A stretch of 13,088 bases of DNA from the NCBI GenBank assembly GCA_900757695.1, contig CAAEOU010000329.1, positions 1 to 13,088 of the forward strand. The letters run 5' to 3'. The position numbers were made by a program, and so were the translations under genes. Each line of letters begins with the position of its first letter. Positions within the stretch are counted from its first letter, which is position 1. Shown here piece after piece: positions 1-6,697 of the stretch. The notes below the pieces were generated by a model. That model was not told the DNA's origin, did not search any database, and worked only from the letters and a program-made list of their open reading frames with translations. This stretch comes from an uncultured Oscillospiraceae bacterium (GTDB lineage Bacteria; Bacillota_A; Clostridia; Oscillospirales; Oscillospiraceae).

Positions 1-380
1 TAGAGAGTCCCGGAGAGGAGGACACCACCGACTACGAATCCACCGTTACCGTTCCCCTTTCCGAATTTTTAACTCGGCTGGATATCTCATCTCCGGCGGT
101 GTCCTCGGTTTCCTATACCACCGGCTGCGGCGTGGATACCATTGTCATTGGAGGCGCATCCTTTACCGGTCTGGAACTGCGAAAGGCTTTTGGCCTGCGA
201 TCCACCCGATTTGATCTGGCAGTCACAGAGGACACCGTTGTTTTTGACGTATTGGGTAACGGCCACCGTGTGGGCATGAGCCAAAGCGGCGCCGAAGCCA
301 TGGCACTGGCCGGAAAGACCTATGCCGAAATTCTCAGCTGGTACTATACCGGTGTTACACTGGAGCCGTATGTCCAATAG
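1..380 (+). CDS. SpoIID/LytB domain protein, C-terminal part (5' end outside window)
   Basis: The frame is open from base 3 to the TAG at 378-380, giving about 125 residues, so the gene starts before the window. The end carries the SpoIID-family signature: a GHRVGMSQSGA stretch, then a Y/AEIL-WYYTGV tail close to the stop codon. In SpoIID the family acts as a peptidoglycan lytic transglycosylase during forespore engulfment; other members (LytB-like) modify amidase activity. The catalytic N-terminal part is not visible, so sporulation SpoIID cannot be separated from a paralogue. One oddity is that the usual GHGVGMSQ(Y/W)GA motif reads GHRVGMSQSGA here. The gene converges on secG with a hairpin terminator between them. 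Confidence 0.85.
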   Translation, partial: ESPGEEDTTDYESTVTVPLSEFLTRLDISSPAVSSVSYTTGCGVDTIVIGGASFTGLELRKAFGLRSTRFDLAVTEDTVVFDVLGNGHRVGMSQSGAEAMALAGKTYAEILSWYYTGVTLEPYVQ

Positions 381-395
381 CCCCAAAGACGTCAA

Positions 396-424
396 AGCCC
401 CCGGAGCTTGCTGCTCCGGGGGCT
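396..424. terminator. Bidirectional hairpin between SpoIID-like gene and secG
   Basis: A perfect 12-bp GC-rich stem (396-407 with 413-424) has a 5-nt loop and sits between two convergent stop codons. T-tracts on either side are weak, so it is a plausible shared terminator and not a textbook one. Confidence 0.7.
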
Positions 425-437
425 GAAACGACCAAAT

Positions 438-677
438 TTACTTGTTGGGAATCAGGGACAGAACCAGTGTCAGCACCATAAATACGATGGCGATCCACTT
501 GGTTGCACGGGCAAGCTTCGCATCCCATGTAGAAGCCTTGCTCTTGGACAGGAAGCTGTCAGCAGCACCGGCGATGGCACCGGAAAGGCCCGCATTCTTT
601 CCAGACTGAAGCATAATGACGCAGATCACAGCCAGAGCAAAAATGACCTGAATCACAGTGATGATAGTTTTTACCAT
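438..677 (-). CDS. secG: SecG, preprotein translocase subunit
   Basis: SecG is the small membrane subunit of the SecYEG protein-export channel and supports SecA-driven translocation. The 79-residue protein has two hydrophobic helices (about 3-20 and 57-76). Between them lies the conserved MLQSGKNAGLSGAIAG stretch, followed by a short charged loop. The ATG at 677 is chosen over a longer frame reaching 797 because a GGAGG lies 6-7 bases upstream and SecG proteins are normally 70-80 residues. It has its own promoter at 751-779, downstream of the acetyltransferase stop, so it is probably transcribed alone. It is full length. Confidence 0.93.
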   Translation of the reverse strand: MVKTIITVIQVIFALAVICVIMLQSGKNAGLSGAIAGAADSFLSKSKASTWDAKLARATKWIAIVFMVLTLVLSLIPNK

Positions 678-750
678 GACGATCCTCCATTTTGCCGTTT
701 TACGGCATACGGCAGCCGAAATTTGTCTTAATGCGCAATTCGTACAATAT

Positions 751-779
751 ATGATATCATACCGTGCCAGTGATTGCAA
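751..779 (-). promoter_or_regulatory. Sigma-A type promoter of secG
   Basis: On the minus strand, TTGCAA (774-779) and TATCAT (751-756) are separated by 17 bases. The leader to the secG ATG is about 65 nt and contains a small TGCCGT/ACGGCA hairpin just before the ribosome binding site. Confidence 0.6.
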
Positions 780-789
780 GAAAAACTTT

Positions 790-1362
790 TCACGCAAATA
801 TGTCCGGCATCCGCAGCGCTTCCGGAAGCTCCCAGACGCTTTTCAGCGGAGCCGGTGCTTCTGCCCTGCCGCCAAGGGAGCGGTACAGATAAGATACGCC
901 GTGCCACCGGCCCAGCTTATATCCGAAATCCGGCAAAACTCCGCCGATCTCAAAGCCAAGCTTTTTGTGAAAGGCCATGCTTGGCGCATTGGGGACGGTG
1001 ATGACTGCACAGACATTTCTGACCCCCTGCGCCCGGAGCATAGAGAGCAGCTTTTCATAGAGCAGGGTTCCGATATGCCCATGGCGCACATCCTTCCGCA
1101 CATAGACGGAGCTCTCCACCGTCCAGCCGTATGCGGCCCGTTGATGGAAGGGGTGCGCATAGGCGTAGCCCAGAAGCCTTCCATCCTCCTCCGCCACCAG
1201 ATAGGGGAACCGGGAAAGGATCTCCGCAATTCTTTCGGCAAATTCCGCCTCCGTGGGTACCTCTGTTTCAAAGGTGATGGAGGTTTCCTCCACATAGGGG
1301 CGATAGATTTCCAGCAGCTCCGCCGCATCCTGCACCGTGGCCATACGAATCAGCATTGACAT
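790..1362 (-). CDS. GNAT N-acetyltransferase, phosphinothricin-acetyltransferase-like
   Basis: The predicted 190-residue cytoplasmic acetyltransferase belongs to the Gcn5-related fold and would move an acetyl group from acetyl-CoA to a small amine. The N-terminus resembles the PAT/MnaT group: an IR.AT..DA..LLEIYRPYVEETSITFE pattern. The acetyl-CoA loop is seen as RKDVRHGHIGTLL, followed by VPNAPSMAFHKKLGFE and the C-terminal FGYKLGRWHGVSYLYR typical of the group. The start at 1362 has AGGAAG eight bases upstream; ATG 1356 is an alternative. It begins about 40 bases behind the prfB stop with no terminator between them, so it is probably co-transcribed with prfB. The true substrate is unknown; many relatives acetylate methionine sulfoximine or similar amino acid analogues. 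Confidence 0.85.
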   Translation of the reverse strand: MSMLIRMATVQDAAELLEIYRPYVEETSITFETEVPTEAEFAERIAEILSRFPYLVAEEDGRLLGYAYAHPFHQRAAYGWTVESSVYVRKDVRHGHIGTLLYEKLLSMLRAQGVRNVCAVITVPNAPSMAFHKKLGFEIGGVLPDFGYKLGRWHGVSYLYRSLGGRAEAPAPLKSVWELPEALRMPDIFA

Positions 1363-1402
1363 CTTCTGCACTTCCTGTAGGCGGGGTATGACGCCCAACG
1401 AA

Positions 1403-2533
1403 TTACTTCTGCACCCAGTTGCCTGTGGCAGCACAGGTCAGGTAGCTGTTGATAAAGGGATCCAGATCGCCATCCATCACGCCATTGACATTGGAGGTCT
1501 CGCAGCCGGTTCTGGTGTCCTTTACCAGCGTATAGGGCATAAATACATAGTTGCGGATCTGGCTGCCCCACTCGATCTTCTGCTGAACGCCCTTGATATC
1601 CGAGATCTTATCCAAATGCTCCCGCTCCTTGATCTCCACCAGCTTGGACCTGAGCATCTTCATACAGTTGTCCCGGTTCTGGAACTGGCTCCGCTCCGTC
1701 TGGCAGGAGACCACGATGCCGGTGGGCTTATGGATCAGGCGAACCGCAGAGGACGTCTTATTGATGTGCTGTCCACCTGCACCGGAGGAACGATACACCT
1801 GCATCTCGATGTCCTCCGGCCGAATCTCCACATCGTTGGCATCATCATCAATCTCCGGAATCACCTCAATGGCCGCAAAGGAGGTCTGGCGCCGGGCATT
1901 GGAATCAAAGGGAGAAACACGAACCAGACGATGTACACCGTTCTCCCCCTTCAGAAAGCCGTAGGCATTGGGGCCTTCAATGAGGATGTCGGCGCTCTTC
2001 AGCCCGGCCTCATCGCCTTCCAGATAGTCCATGATCTTATAGGTAAACCCGTGGCGCTCGGCCCAGCGGGTATACATCCGGTAGAGCATCTGGCACCAGT
2101 CCTGGGCCTCGGTACCGCCTGCACCTGCGTGGAAGCTCATCAGCGCATTGTTGGCATCGTACTCGCCGGTGAGCAGCGTCTCCAGCCGTGCCTCTTCCAT
2201 TTCCTTTTCCAGTGCGGCATAACCCTCTTCCAGCTCCGGCAGCAGGGAATCATCATCCTCTTCCACCGCCATCTCGCACAGTACCAAAAGATCCTCCCGG
2301 TCTGCACACATTTTTTCATAGGAGTTGATCTTGTTTTCCAGCAGCCGGGTCTGCTTTGTCACCTTCTGGGAGTTGGCCGCATCATTCCAGAAGCCCTCGG
2401 ATGCTGCCATGGCATGGAGCCGTTCCAGCTCTTCTCTTGCAGCCTCCAGCCCCAGAGACTCTCCCAGCGCTTTGAGCTTGGGCTCCAAGTCCCCAAGCTT
2501 TACCTTGTATTCATCAAATTCAATTCTAGCCAT
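1403..2533 (-). CDS. prfB: Peptide chain release factor 2 (RF2)
   Basis: RF2 reads UGA and UAA stop codons on the ribosome and triggers peptide release. The 376-residue frame has the N-terminal coiled-coil domain, the SPF stop-codon recognition tripeptide (about 207-209), and the GGQ peptidyl-transfer motif (about 253-255) inside SSGAGGQHINKTSSAVR. The C-terminus runs about ten residues past the usual end. The frame is continuous through the LGLEAAREELERL region, where many prfB genes carry a UGA and a programmed +1 frameshift, so that autoregulatory site is absent here. The ATG at 2533 is the first possible start, because TGA lies two codons upstream, and its Shine-Dalgarno (GTGG) is weak. 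A strong promoter sits at 2577-2605. It leads an apparent operon with the acetyltransferase. Confidence 0.96.
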   Translation of the reverse strand: MARIEFDEYKVKLGDLEPKLKALGESLGLEAAREELERLHAMAASEGFWNDAANSQKVTKQTRLLENKINSYEKMCADREDLLVLCEMAVEEDDDSLLPELEEGYAALEKEMEEARLETLLTGEYDANNALMSFHAGAGGTEAQDWCQMLYRMYTRWAERHGFTYKIMDYLEGDEAGLKSADILIEGPNAYGFLKGENGVHRLVRVSPFDSNARRQTSFAAIEVIPEIDDDANDVEIRPEDIEMQVYRSSGAGGQHINKTSSAVRLIHKPTGIVVSCQTERSQFQNRDNCMKMLRSKLVEIKEREHLDKISDIKGVQQKIEWGSQIRNYVFMPYTLVKDTRTGCETSNVNGVMDGDLDPFINSYLTCAATGNWVQK

Positions 2534-2576
2534 ACATCAAACCACTTTCGTATAAATTCCAAAATCACGTCCTCTC

Positions 2577-2605
2577 ATTATACAGGAAATTCTTCTGGAT
2601 GTAAA
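2577..2605 (-). promoter_or_regulatory. Strong sigma-A promoter of prfB
   Basis: On the minus strand, TTTACA (2600-2605) and a perfect TATAAT (2577-2582) are separated by 17 bases. Transcription would begin near 2570, giving a leader of about 37 nt. Confidence 0.8.
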
Positions 2606-2623
2606 GCCTTTTGGGGCGTGCCC

Positions 2624-2686
2624 TCAGCGCTGGCTGACGGCATATTCCTCATCGGCAAATATCATTTCATCAATGTCCGGTGCCAT
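2624..2686 (-). CDS. Possible 20-residue small ORF upstream of prfB
   Basis: ATG 2686 is preceded by a very strong purine-rich ribosome binding site (GGGGGAGGG, about 6-7 bases upstream) and opens a 20-codon acidic frame (starts MAPDIDEM, ends VSQR) stopping with TGA at 2624. It lies just upstream of the prfB -35 box in the 230-base gap behind the membrane protein gene. I do not recognise it. It could be a real small protein, a gene remnant, or chance; the good Shine-Dalgarno is the main argument. Confidence 0.3.
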   Translation of the reverse strand: MAPDIDEMIFADEEYAVSQR

Positions 2687-2703
2687 GCTCTTCCCTCCCC
2701 CGC

Positions 2704-2762
2704 AATGATAGCTACCAACTATCTTATGCGGACATCCGGAAAAAGATGCATGCTTTTCGGAT
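2704..2762. repeat. Imperfect inverted repeats downstream of the membrane protein gene
   Basis: Two imperfect hairpins lie in tandem just past the stop codon of the minus-strand membrane protein gene. One pairs ATCCGGAAAAAG with CTTTTCGGAT (about 2733-2760). The other pairs CGCA..GATAG with CTATC..TGCG (about 2701-2730). They may end transcription, but no clear T-tract follows on the minus strand. Confidence 0.3.
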
Positions 2763-2763
2763 A

Positions 2764-3420
2764 TCATTTCAGCGCATCCAGCCCCGCCAGCCCCAGGAGC
2801 CGCACCTTGGCGATCCGCTGAAATACCGCCATCACACGTCCTACCCCCAGCATGGACAGCACCGTTCCCAGCCCCACGCCCAAAAGCACATGACCAAAGG
2901 CAGCGCCAATGACCAGCGAGCAGGTCACACAGCCCAAGTCAAAGCAGTTCTTGCACAGCCCCAGCTCCTTCCCCGTCCGTATGGAAATGCTGTGCACGAT
3001 GCCATCCCCGGGGTTCGGCACCAGCATCATATCCACCGTCATGGATGCACCAACCCCCGTCAGCAGGATTCCCAGCGCCAGCACCATCAGATCCGTAGGC
3101 AGCCAGCCGCTGTGGTAATGGATCAAATTCTGAAACAGCCCCATAAACCGGGTGAAAATGATGCTCACAAGCACCTGCAAAATGTCTGCCCAGTTTCTGT
3201 TTTTTCCCTTTATCACAAACTGCACCGCCACAAAGGAGCAATAAAACAGCAGGGTCAGATCCGCAAACTTCAATCCGGTTCCCCGGCTGATAGTGTAGGG
3301 CACCGAAACGATGGCTGATGCGCCCTGCCCCGACAGTGTTGTCAGTGTGATCCCCAGTGCCAGCAGCGTCATTCCCGACAGATAGATCCCCATGCGCCAA
3401 ATTTTCTCTCTACTCACCAC
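2764..3420 (-). CDS. YczE/YyaS/YitT-family integral membrane protein
   Basis: The 218-residue protein is strongly hydrophobic with about five or six membrane helices. Its pattern fits the YczE/YyaS/YitT membrane family: an N-terminal helix in a MGIYLSGMTLLALGITL context, a GTGLKFADL loop, a KNRNWADILQ loop, a central MMLVPNPGDGIVHSIS segment, and a C-terminal LLGVGLGTVLSMLGVGRV. Function is not established for the family; transport or sensing at the cytoplasmic membrane is only a guess. It starts at GTG: codons one and two are both GTG (3420 and 3417), with AGGGGG seven bases before the first. A promoter lies at 3444-3472. It appears to be a single-gene unit. Confidence 0.8.
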   Translation of the reverse strand: MVSREKIWRMGIYLSGMTLLALGITLTTLSGQGASAIVSVPYTISRGTGLKFADLTLLFYCSFVAVQFVIKGKNRNWADILQVLVSIIFTRFMGLFQNLIHYHSGWLPTDLMVLALGILLTGVGASMTVDMMLVPNPGDGIVHSISIRTGKELGLCKNCFDLGCVTCSLVIGAAFGHVLLGVGLGTVLSMLGVGRVMAVFQRIAKVRLLGLAGLDALK

Positions 3421-3443
3421 AGCCGTGCCCCCTATTCCGGATT

Positions 3444-3472
3444 ACTATACCACAACCCATCAGCCGTGTAAA
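3444..3472 (-). promoter_or_regulatory. Sigma-A promoter of the YczE/YitT-like gene
   Basis: On the minus strand, TTTACA (3467-3472) and TATAGT (3444-3449) have a 17-base spacer. The arrangement closely matches the prfB promoter. Confidence 0.75.
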
Positions 3473-3532
3473 TGGGCGCATTTTCCCGGCACCGACATCG
3501 AAAAAACATTATTTTCTCAAGTTGGATTGTAA

Positions 3533-3979
3533 TTACAGCTTCTTAGCGTGCTTTGCTGCATAGCTGACCGCCATGGCGCCGCCCAGAGAGTGGCCCCCGA
3601 TGTACCATTCCGTGATTTCCGGATGCGCCTGCTGTAGTCCGTCCGCCGCATTGGGAGAGAGTACCGCCAGATTGCCGTGCATCTTCACCAGCCCGCAGAG
3701 AATCCCGTTTTCGGCAAAGGCACGCATCAGCGGCGCATAGGCGGTATCTTCTACCTTGCCGCCGGGATAGAAAATAAGTCCCGCTGTGGGCTCCCCCGGA
3801 AGGAACCATGTTACACTGCCGTCCTGCTCTACTTGTATCCCATCCTCTTGAACCGCCATAGCCTCAACCGCCAGATCACTTGCGTGGTAGTAGTCGGACA
3901 GATAGGCATCCCCGCCGATCAATACGGCAAGGATCATCACAGCCAGTGCGGCAAGCAGGATCTTCATTCGTTTCTTCAT
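3533..3979 (-). pseudogene. Alpha/beta hydrolase, truncated after the nucleophile elbow
   Basis: The 148-residue frame begins with a membrane anchor or signal segment (about 6-23). It continues as a dienelactone-hydrolase/Hydrolase_5-like alpha/beta hydrolase: an IFYPGGKVEDTAYAPL strand-loop, then GLVKMHGNLAVLSPNAAD, then the GHSLGGAMA nucleophile elbow with Ser about 131. Family members normally run about 100 residues further to supply the catalytic Asp and His. Here the frame stops at TAA directly after KHAKKL, and the following 60 bases lead straight into the promoter of the next gene. The 5' end is sound: ATG 3979 with GGAGG seven or eight bases upstream. It therefore reads as a 3'-deleted gene, without catalytic Asp/His and probably inactive. 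Confidence 0.75.
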
Positions 3980-4070
3980 GTTGTGTCCTCCAGTGCTGTT
4001 GTGTCTATTATCATTAGACTGTCATAAATCAGCACTGTAAACACTGGGAATACCTTTGGACACAATTGGA

Positions 4071-4099
4071 TGTACAATAGAAAAATGGACCTGTATAAT
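4071..4099 (+). promoter_or_regulatory. Probable promoter of the WYL regulator gene
   Basis: TGTACA (4071-4076) and a perfect TATAAT (4094-4099) are 17 bases apart, about 80 bases before the WYL-gene ATG. Nearby CACTG/CAGTG-like half repeats (4031-4046) could be regulatory but are not convincing. Confidence 0.5.
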
Positions 4100-4181
4100 C
4101 TGTCTGTTTTCAATGTATACAGCTACCAATGAATAGTAAAATGCGGTACTCTATATACAAACGATTCAAGGGGGCGCAGTT

Positions 4182-5168
4182 ATGTCCAAAGGTACAAATC
4201 AGAAGCTGAAGCTGCTATATCTGACGAAAATATTTCGGGAGCAGACGGATGAAGAACATATGCTGACCATTGCGGAAATAATCGAAAAACTCAGCGCTTA
4301 TGATGTCAGCGCCGATCGTAAGACCCTGTATACCGACTTCGAGGAGCTGCGTCACTTCGGCCTTGACATCATCAGCCAGCAAATCGGACGGCAGCATTAT
4401 TATTATCTTGGCGCAAGAGAGTTTGAACTGCCAGAGCTGAAGCTGCTGGTGGATTCCGTTCAGTCTGCCAAGTTTATTACGGCACAGAAGTCGCAGAAAC
4501 TGATTAAGAAGCTGGAGGGCCTGGTCAGCAAGTACGAGGCCACCCAGCTTCAGCGGCAGGTCTATATCACCGGCCGGGTCAAAACCATGAACGAGAGTAT
4601 CTACTATAATGTGGACAAGCTCCACGCGGCGCTCAGCGCAGATGCTCAAATTCAGTTTCAATATTACCAGTGGAATGTGAAAAAGGAAATGGAGCTGCGC
4701 CGTGGCGGCAAGCTGTATCAGGTCAGCCCATGGGGACTTATGTGGGATGACGAATACTATTATCTGGTGGCCTATGACGCCGAGACGGACAAAATCAAGC
4801 ATTATCGTGTGGACAAAATGCTCCGGATTCAAATCACCGATCAGAAACGAGCGGGAAAAGAACGGTATCAAAGCTTCAATTTGCCCGATTACACAAAGCG
4901 GATTTTCGGGATGTTCAGTGGTGAGGAAACAAAAGTGACATTGGAAGCAGGCAATTCCATGGCCGGTGTGCTGATTGATCGGTTTGGAAAGGACATTATG
5001 CTGATTCCACAGGATGGCGGACGCTTCCGAGCGACTGTGGATGTAGCGATCAGTGACCAGTTCCTGGGCTGGATTGTTGCGCTTGGGACAGTAAAGATCG
5101 TTGGACCGGAAGCGGTTGTGAAAAAGATGCAGGCGAAGGTGTCAAATCTGATTGCAGACTATTGCTGA
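4182..5168 (+). CDS. WYL-domain transcriptional regulator with N-terminal HTH
   Basis: The 328-residue protein begins with a winged-helix HTH (about 5-75), including SADRKTLYTDFEELRHFGLDI, the usual DeoR/HTH_11-like recognition region of this family. A middle linker is followed by the WYL domain (about 150-225), where WGLMWDDEYYYLVAYD contains the ligand-contacting W..YYL variant. The WCX-like C-terminal part runs to the end. WYL proteins are DNA-binding regulators, several of which sense nucleic acids or nucleotides and are common near defence and mobile regions. The ATG has GGGGG seven bases upstream. Length is normal and the frame is intact. It is followed 19 bases later by a truncated small gene, probably once in the same operon. 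Confidence 0.88.
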   Translation: MSKGTNQKLKLLYLTKIFREQTDEEHMLTIAEIIEKLSAYDVSADRKTLYTDFEELRHFGLDIISQQIGRQHYYYLGAREFELPELKLLVDSVQSAKFITAQKSQKLIKKLEGLVSKYEATQLQRQVYITGRVKTMNESIYYNVDKLHAALSADAQIQFQYYQWNVKKEMELRRGGKLYQVSPWGLMWDDEYYYLVAYDAETDKIKHYRVDKMLRIQITDQKRAGKERYQSFNLPDYTKRIFGMFSGEETKVTLEAGNSMAGVLIDRFGKDIMLIPQDGGRFRATVDVAISDQFLGWIVALGTVKIVGPEAVVKKMQAKVSNLIADYC

Positions 5169-5187
5169 AAAGAAAGAAGGAGTCACC

Positions 5188-5343
5188 ATGCAACGATTGA
5201 TCGGTCAAGAAGTCATGATTTGTGCTACCGGACGACGTGGTAGAATTAGTGATGTTGATGGAATGAGGCGTAACACCTTAGAGCATAATGCTTGTATTTG
5301 CTTTCATTTGTTTAATAGTCCAGTGTTGTGTTGCACTCAATAA
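5188..5343 (+). pseudogene. 5' fragment of a small protein gene behind the WYL regulator
   Basis: ATG 5188 has GAAGGAG seven bases upstream and starts a basic N-terminus (MQRLIGQEVMICATGRRGRI, then SDVDG). About 25 residues look coding, like the first beta-strands of a small SH3/KOW-like conserved clostridial protein. After SDVDG the composition changes to a Cys/His/Leu-rich tail ending at TAA 5343, which looks out of context. It is therefore probably a 3'-truncated gene with homology ending near 5262. Family recognition is from memory of similar clostridial sequences and is uncertain. Confidence 0.45.
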
Positions 5344-5464
5344 AACGGACTTTTACAATAGACTGGCGTGGAGACGATTTATACTGAATCATTGGAAGAT
5401 CATCTTCCATGTCGATTGGTGTATCATTCACATTGTCGGTGGCAAATCCAATTTTGAAGGCCAT
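5312..5464 (-). pseudogene. 5' fragment of a conserved clostridial protein gene (MAFKIGF-type start)
   Basis: On the minus strand, ATG 5464 is preceded by AGAAGGAG (about 11 bases upstream) and opens 50 codons ending at TAA 5312. The N-terminus MAFKIGFA, then an acidic variable stretch, then PRQSIVKVRFIECNTTLDY resembles a conserved protein of Oscillospiraceae and related Clostridia, whose next residues would be a YNDQFDL-like strand. Here the frame stops exactly at that point, so only about the first third of the expected protein remains. It faces the truncated gene at 5188 and both end within about 50 bases of each other. The match is inferred from memory, without a search. Confidence 0.5.
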
Positions 5465-5503
5465 ACGGCTCACGGCTCCTTCTATCTAAATATACATTTG
5501 TAA

Positions 5504-5653
5504 CTTCCGAATACCAGGATTATTTTACATGGAAAGCAGTACAAAAAACAGGACTCAATCACAGCGCCGGAAAGGATTGAACGAAAAGTGATCCCCCATG
5601 ATGCCCGCTTGACTTGGGTACCATGGGAGATCAATCATATTACGTCTTTATAA
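5504..5653 (+). other. Unrecognised 49-codon open stretch without start, possible gene 3' end
   Basis: The frame between TAA 5501 and TAA 5651 is open and has protein-like composition (LHGKQYKKQDSITAPERIER, later LTWVPWEINHITSL). It has no ATG and no usable Shine-Dalgarno. It may be the tail of a lost gene. I do not recognise the family, and chance cannot be excluded at this length. Confidence 0.2.
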
Positions 5654-5866
5654 CTGCCGTACGAACATCCGCAGCAGCCGGTCGATGCAATGACCCTTGG
5701 GGAATAGATAGAAGATATTTTTCATATATGCGACAAACCAATTGGGAATACCACAGCGGCGGAGCAATGCCTCATCTTCGGGCGGCATCCCGTGTCGGGC
5801 ATAAGTCCCCAATTTTGCTGCCTCCATAAACTTCTGAGCGATACCAATCCCGGTATTAGCCTGCAT
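5648..5866 (-). other. Unrecognised 72-residue ORF, possible C-terminal remnant
   Basis: On the minus strand, ATG 5866 follows an in-frame TAG by four codons and has only a weak AGG upstream. The centre (HGMPPEDEALLRRCGIPNWF, then VAYMKNIFYLFPKGHCIDRL) has a convincing protein-like composition, like the C-terminal part of an enzyme. No intact N-terminus exists upstream. It ends tail to tail with the open stretch on the plus strand, overlapping by a few bases. The family is not recognised. The rest of 5654-5983 holds nothing I can support, so the whole 5504-5983 interval looks like decayed DNA. Confidence 0.3.
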
Positions 5867-5983
5867 TATGGACCTCGGCTATCCGGTAGATATCGAAGGA
5901 AAGTAGAGATTGCAAGCAAATCCATCTGGCTTCATTTTAGCACATAGCCGCAACTTAAACCACAGATTATGCCATAATAAATG

Positions 5984-6019
5984 CCCCCTGAACTCAGCCA
6001 CAGCAGGCTGGTTCGGGGG
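5984..6019 (-). terminator. Terminator of the SLOG-protein gene
   Basis: A long hairpin (CCCCC..GAACT.AGCC paired with GGCT.GTTC.GGGGG, one or two bulges, six-base loop) starts nine bases beyond the minus-strand stop codon and is followed on that strand by CATTTATTA. Confidence 0.7.
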
Positions 6020-6027
6020 ACGATATT

Positions 6028-6567
6028 TCAACACCTGACTTGATAAAATTTCAGTTCCAACGTATCCGGATGAATCCGCAGATACGGCTTCCCCGTCTCC
6101 TGCAGATACTCCATGGCCCGATCCACCGCATCCCCTCGGCGGGAATCCGTGTCATAAACGGCGATGACAAAATCGGAGACATCAATCAGCTTGGTCAGCG
6201 CTAGTCCCACCGCATCCCCATGGCCGGGACGGGACACGGCGCTCAGATGGGTGCACTGCTCCAGCAGGGCAAAATACCGGTCACGCAGCTCCGGCGACCA
6301 CTTGCTGGCGATCTCCTCATGGGGCAGAATGCATTGGAGAAGAAGGGATGGATCGTTATTTCGCAGGAGATTGATGATCTCGCCTGTCCAGAGTCCTGCG
6401 CCGGAATCCGGTACCACATAGAAGCTATTATAGCCCTCCCAACGCAGAAGCTGAATCTGCTGCAAAATGACCTGTTTCATATGGATGCACAGGGTCGCTT
6501 CTTCATCCCAGCCGAACTGAAAACGAGTGGGAACGTGGGATAGAAAACCGCAGGTTTTAATGTCCAT
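6028..6567 (-). CDS. SLOG (YpsA/DUF1273-like) family protein
   Basis: The 179-residue protein has a Rossmann-like SLOG layout. A first strand (MDIKTCGFLSHVPTRF) is followed by a helix and YNSFYVVPDSGAGLWTGEII, which matches the YpsA-type small-residue nucleotide-binding turn. Next comes a CILPHEEIASKWSPELRDRY helix, and finally DFVIAVYDTDSRRGDAVDRA and GKPYLRIHP. SLOG domains bind nucleotides or nucleotide-derived ligands; some act as sensors in bacterial defence systems, and YpsA affects cell division in Firmicutes. The expected early TGHR/TGYRP motif is replaced by FLSHVPTRF, so this is a divergent member. GAGGGGG lies about nine bases before ATG 6567. It is divergent from the RHH gene, and its promoter contains the probable operator at 6614-6632. 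Confidence 0.75.
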   Translation of the reverse strand: MDIKTCGFLSHVPTRFQFGWDEEATLCIHMKQVILQQIQLLRWEGYNSFYVVPDSGAGLWTGEIINLLRNNDPSLLLQCILPHEEIASKWSPELRDRYFALLEQCTHLSAVSRPGHGDAVGLALTKLIDVSDFVIAVYDTDSRRGDAVDRAMEYLQETGKPYLRIHPDTLELKFYQVRC

Positions 6568-6607
6568 GGTATGGTGCCCCCTCTTATGTAAGTCGTACTA
6601 CAACCAT

Positions 6608-6636
6608 AATATACACTATATAGGCACTATATTCAA
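6608..6636 (-). promoter_or_regulatory. Promoter of the SLOG-protein gene
   Basis: On the minus strand, TTGAAT (6631-6636) and TATATT (6608-6613) have a 17-base spacer. The spacer is almost entirely filled by two direct repeats. Confidence 0.65.
6614..6632. promoter_or_regulatory. Probable operator: two CACTATAT direct repeats, 11 bp apart
   Basis: CACTATAT occurs at 6614-6621 and 6625-6632, one helical turn apart, exactly between the -10 and -35 of the SLOG promoter. Tandem half-sites one turn apart are typical of ribbon-helix-helix repressors, and an RHH gene is encoded divergently next to it. Confidence 0.5.
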
Positions 6637-6640
6637 CCAA

Positions 6641-6669
6641 TTGTTTGCACATAGTTTCTAGGGTAAAAT
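6641..6669 (+). promoter_or_regulatory. Probable promoter of the RHH-XRE gene pair
   Basis: TTGTTT (6641-6646) and TAAAAT (6664-6669) have 17 bases between them. The predicted start would leave a leader of about 20 nt carrying the AGGAGG before the ATG at 6698. Confidence 0.5.
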
Positions 6670-6697
6670 GGAACTATATTTGCAGGAGGTTGAAACC

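Noticed and set aside
658..1359. A 233-codon open frame on the plus strand
   Set aside because: It is antisense to the acetyltransferase and the secG promoter, with shadow-type composition.
1337..2821. A 494-codon open frame on the plus strand
   Set aside because: It lies antisense to prfB and its promoter, whose protein has clear RF2 motifs. The plus-strand frame is Leu/His/Gly-rich with no recognisable domain and no good ribosome binding site.
2680..3318. A 212-codon open frame on the plus strand
   Set aside because: It is antisense to the membrane protein and rich in His, Gln and Pro, as expected for the complement of a hydrophobic gene.
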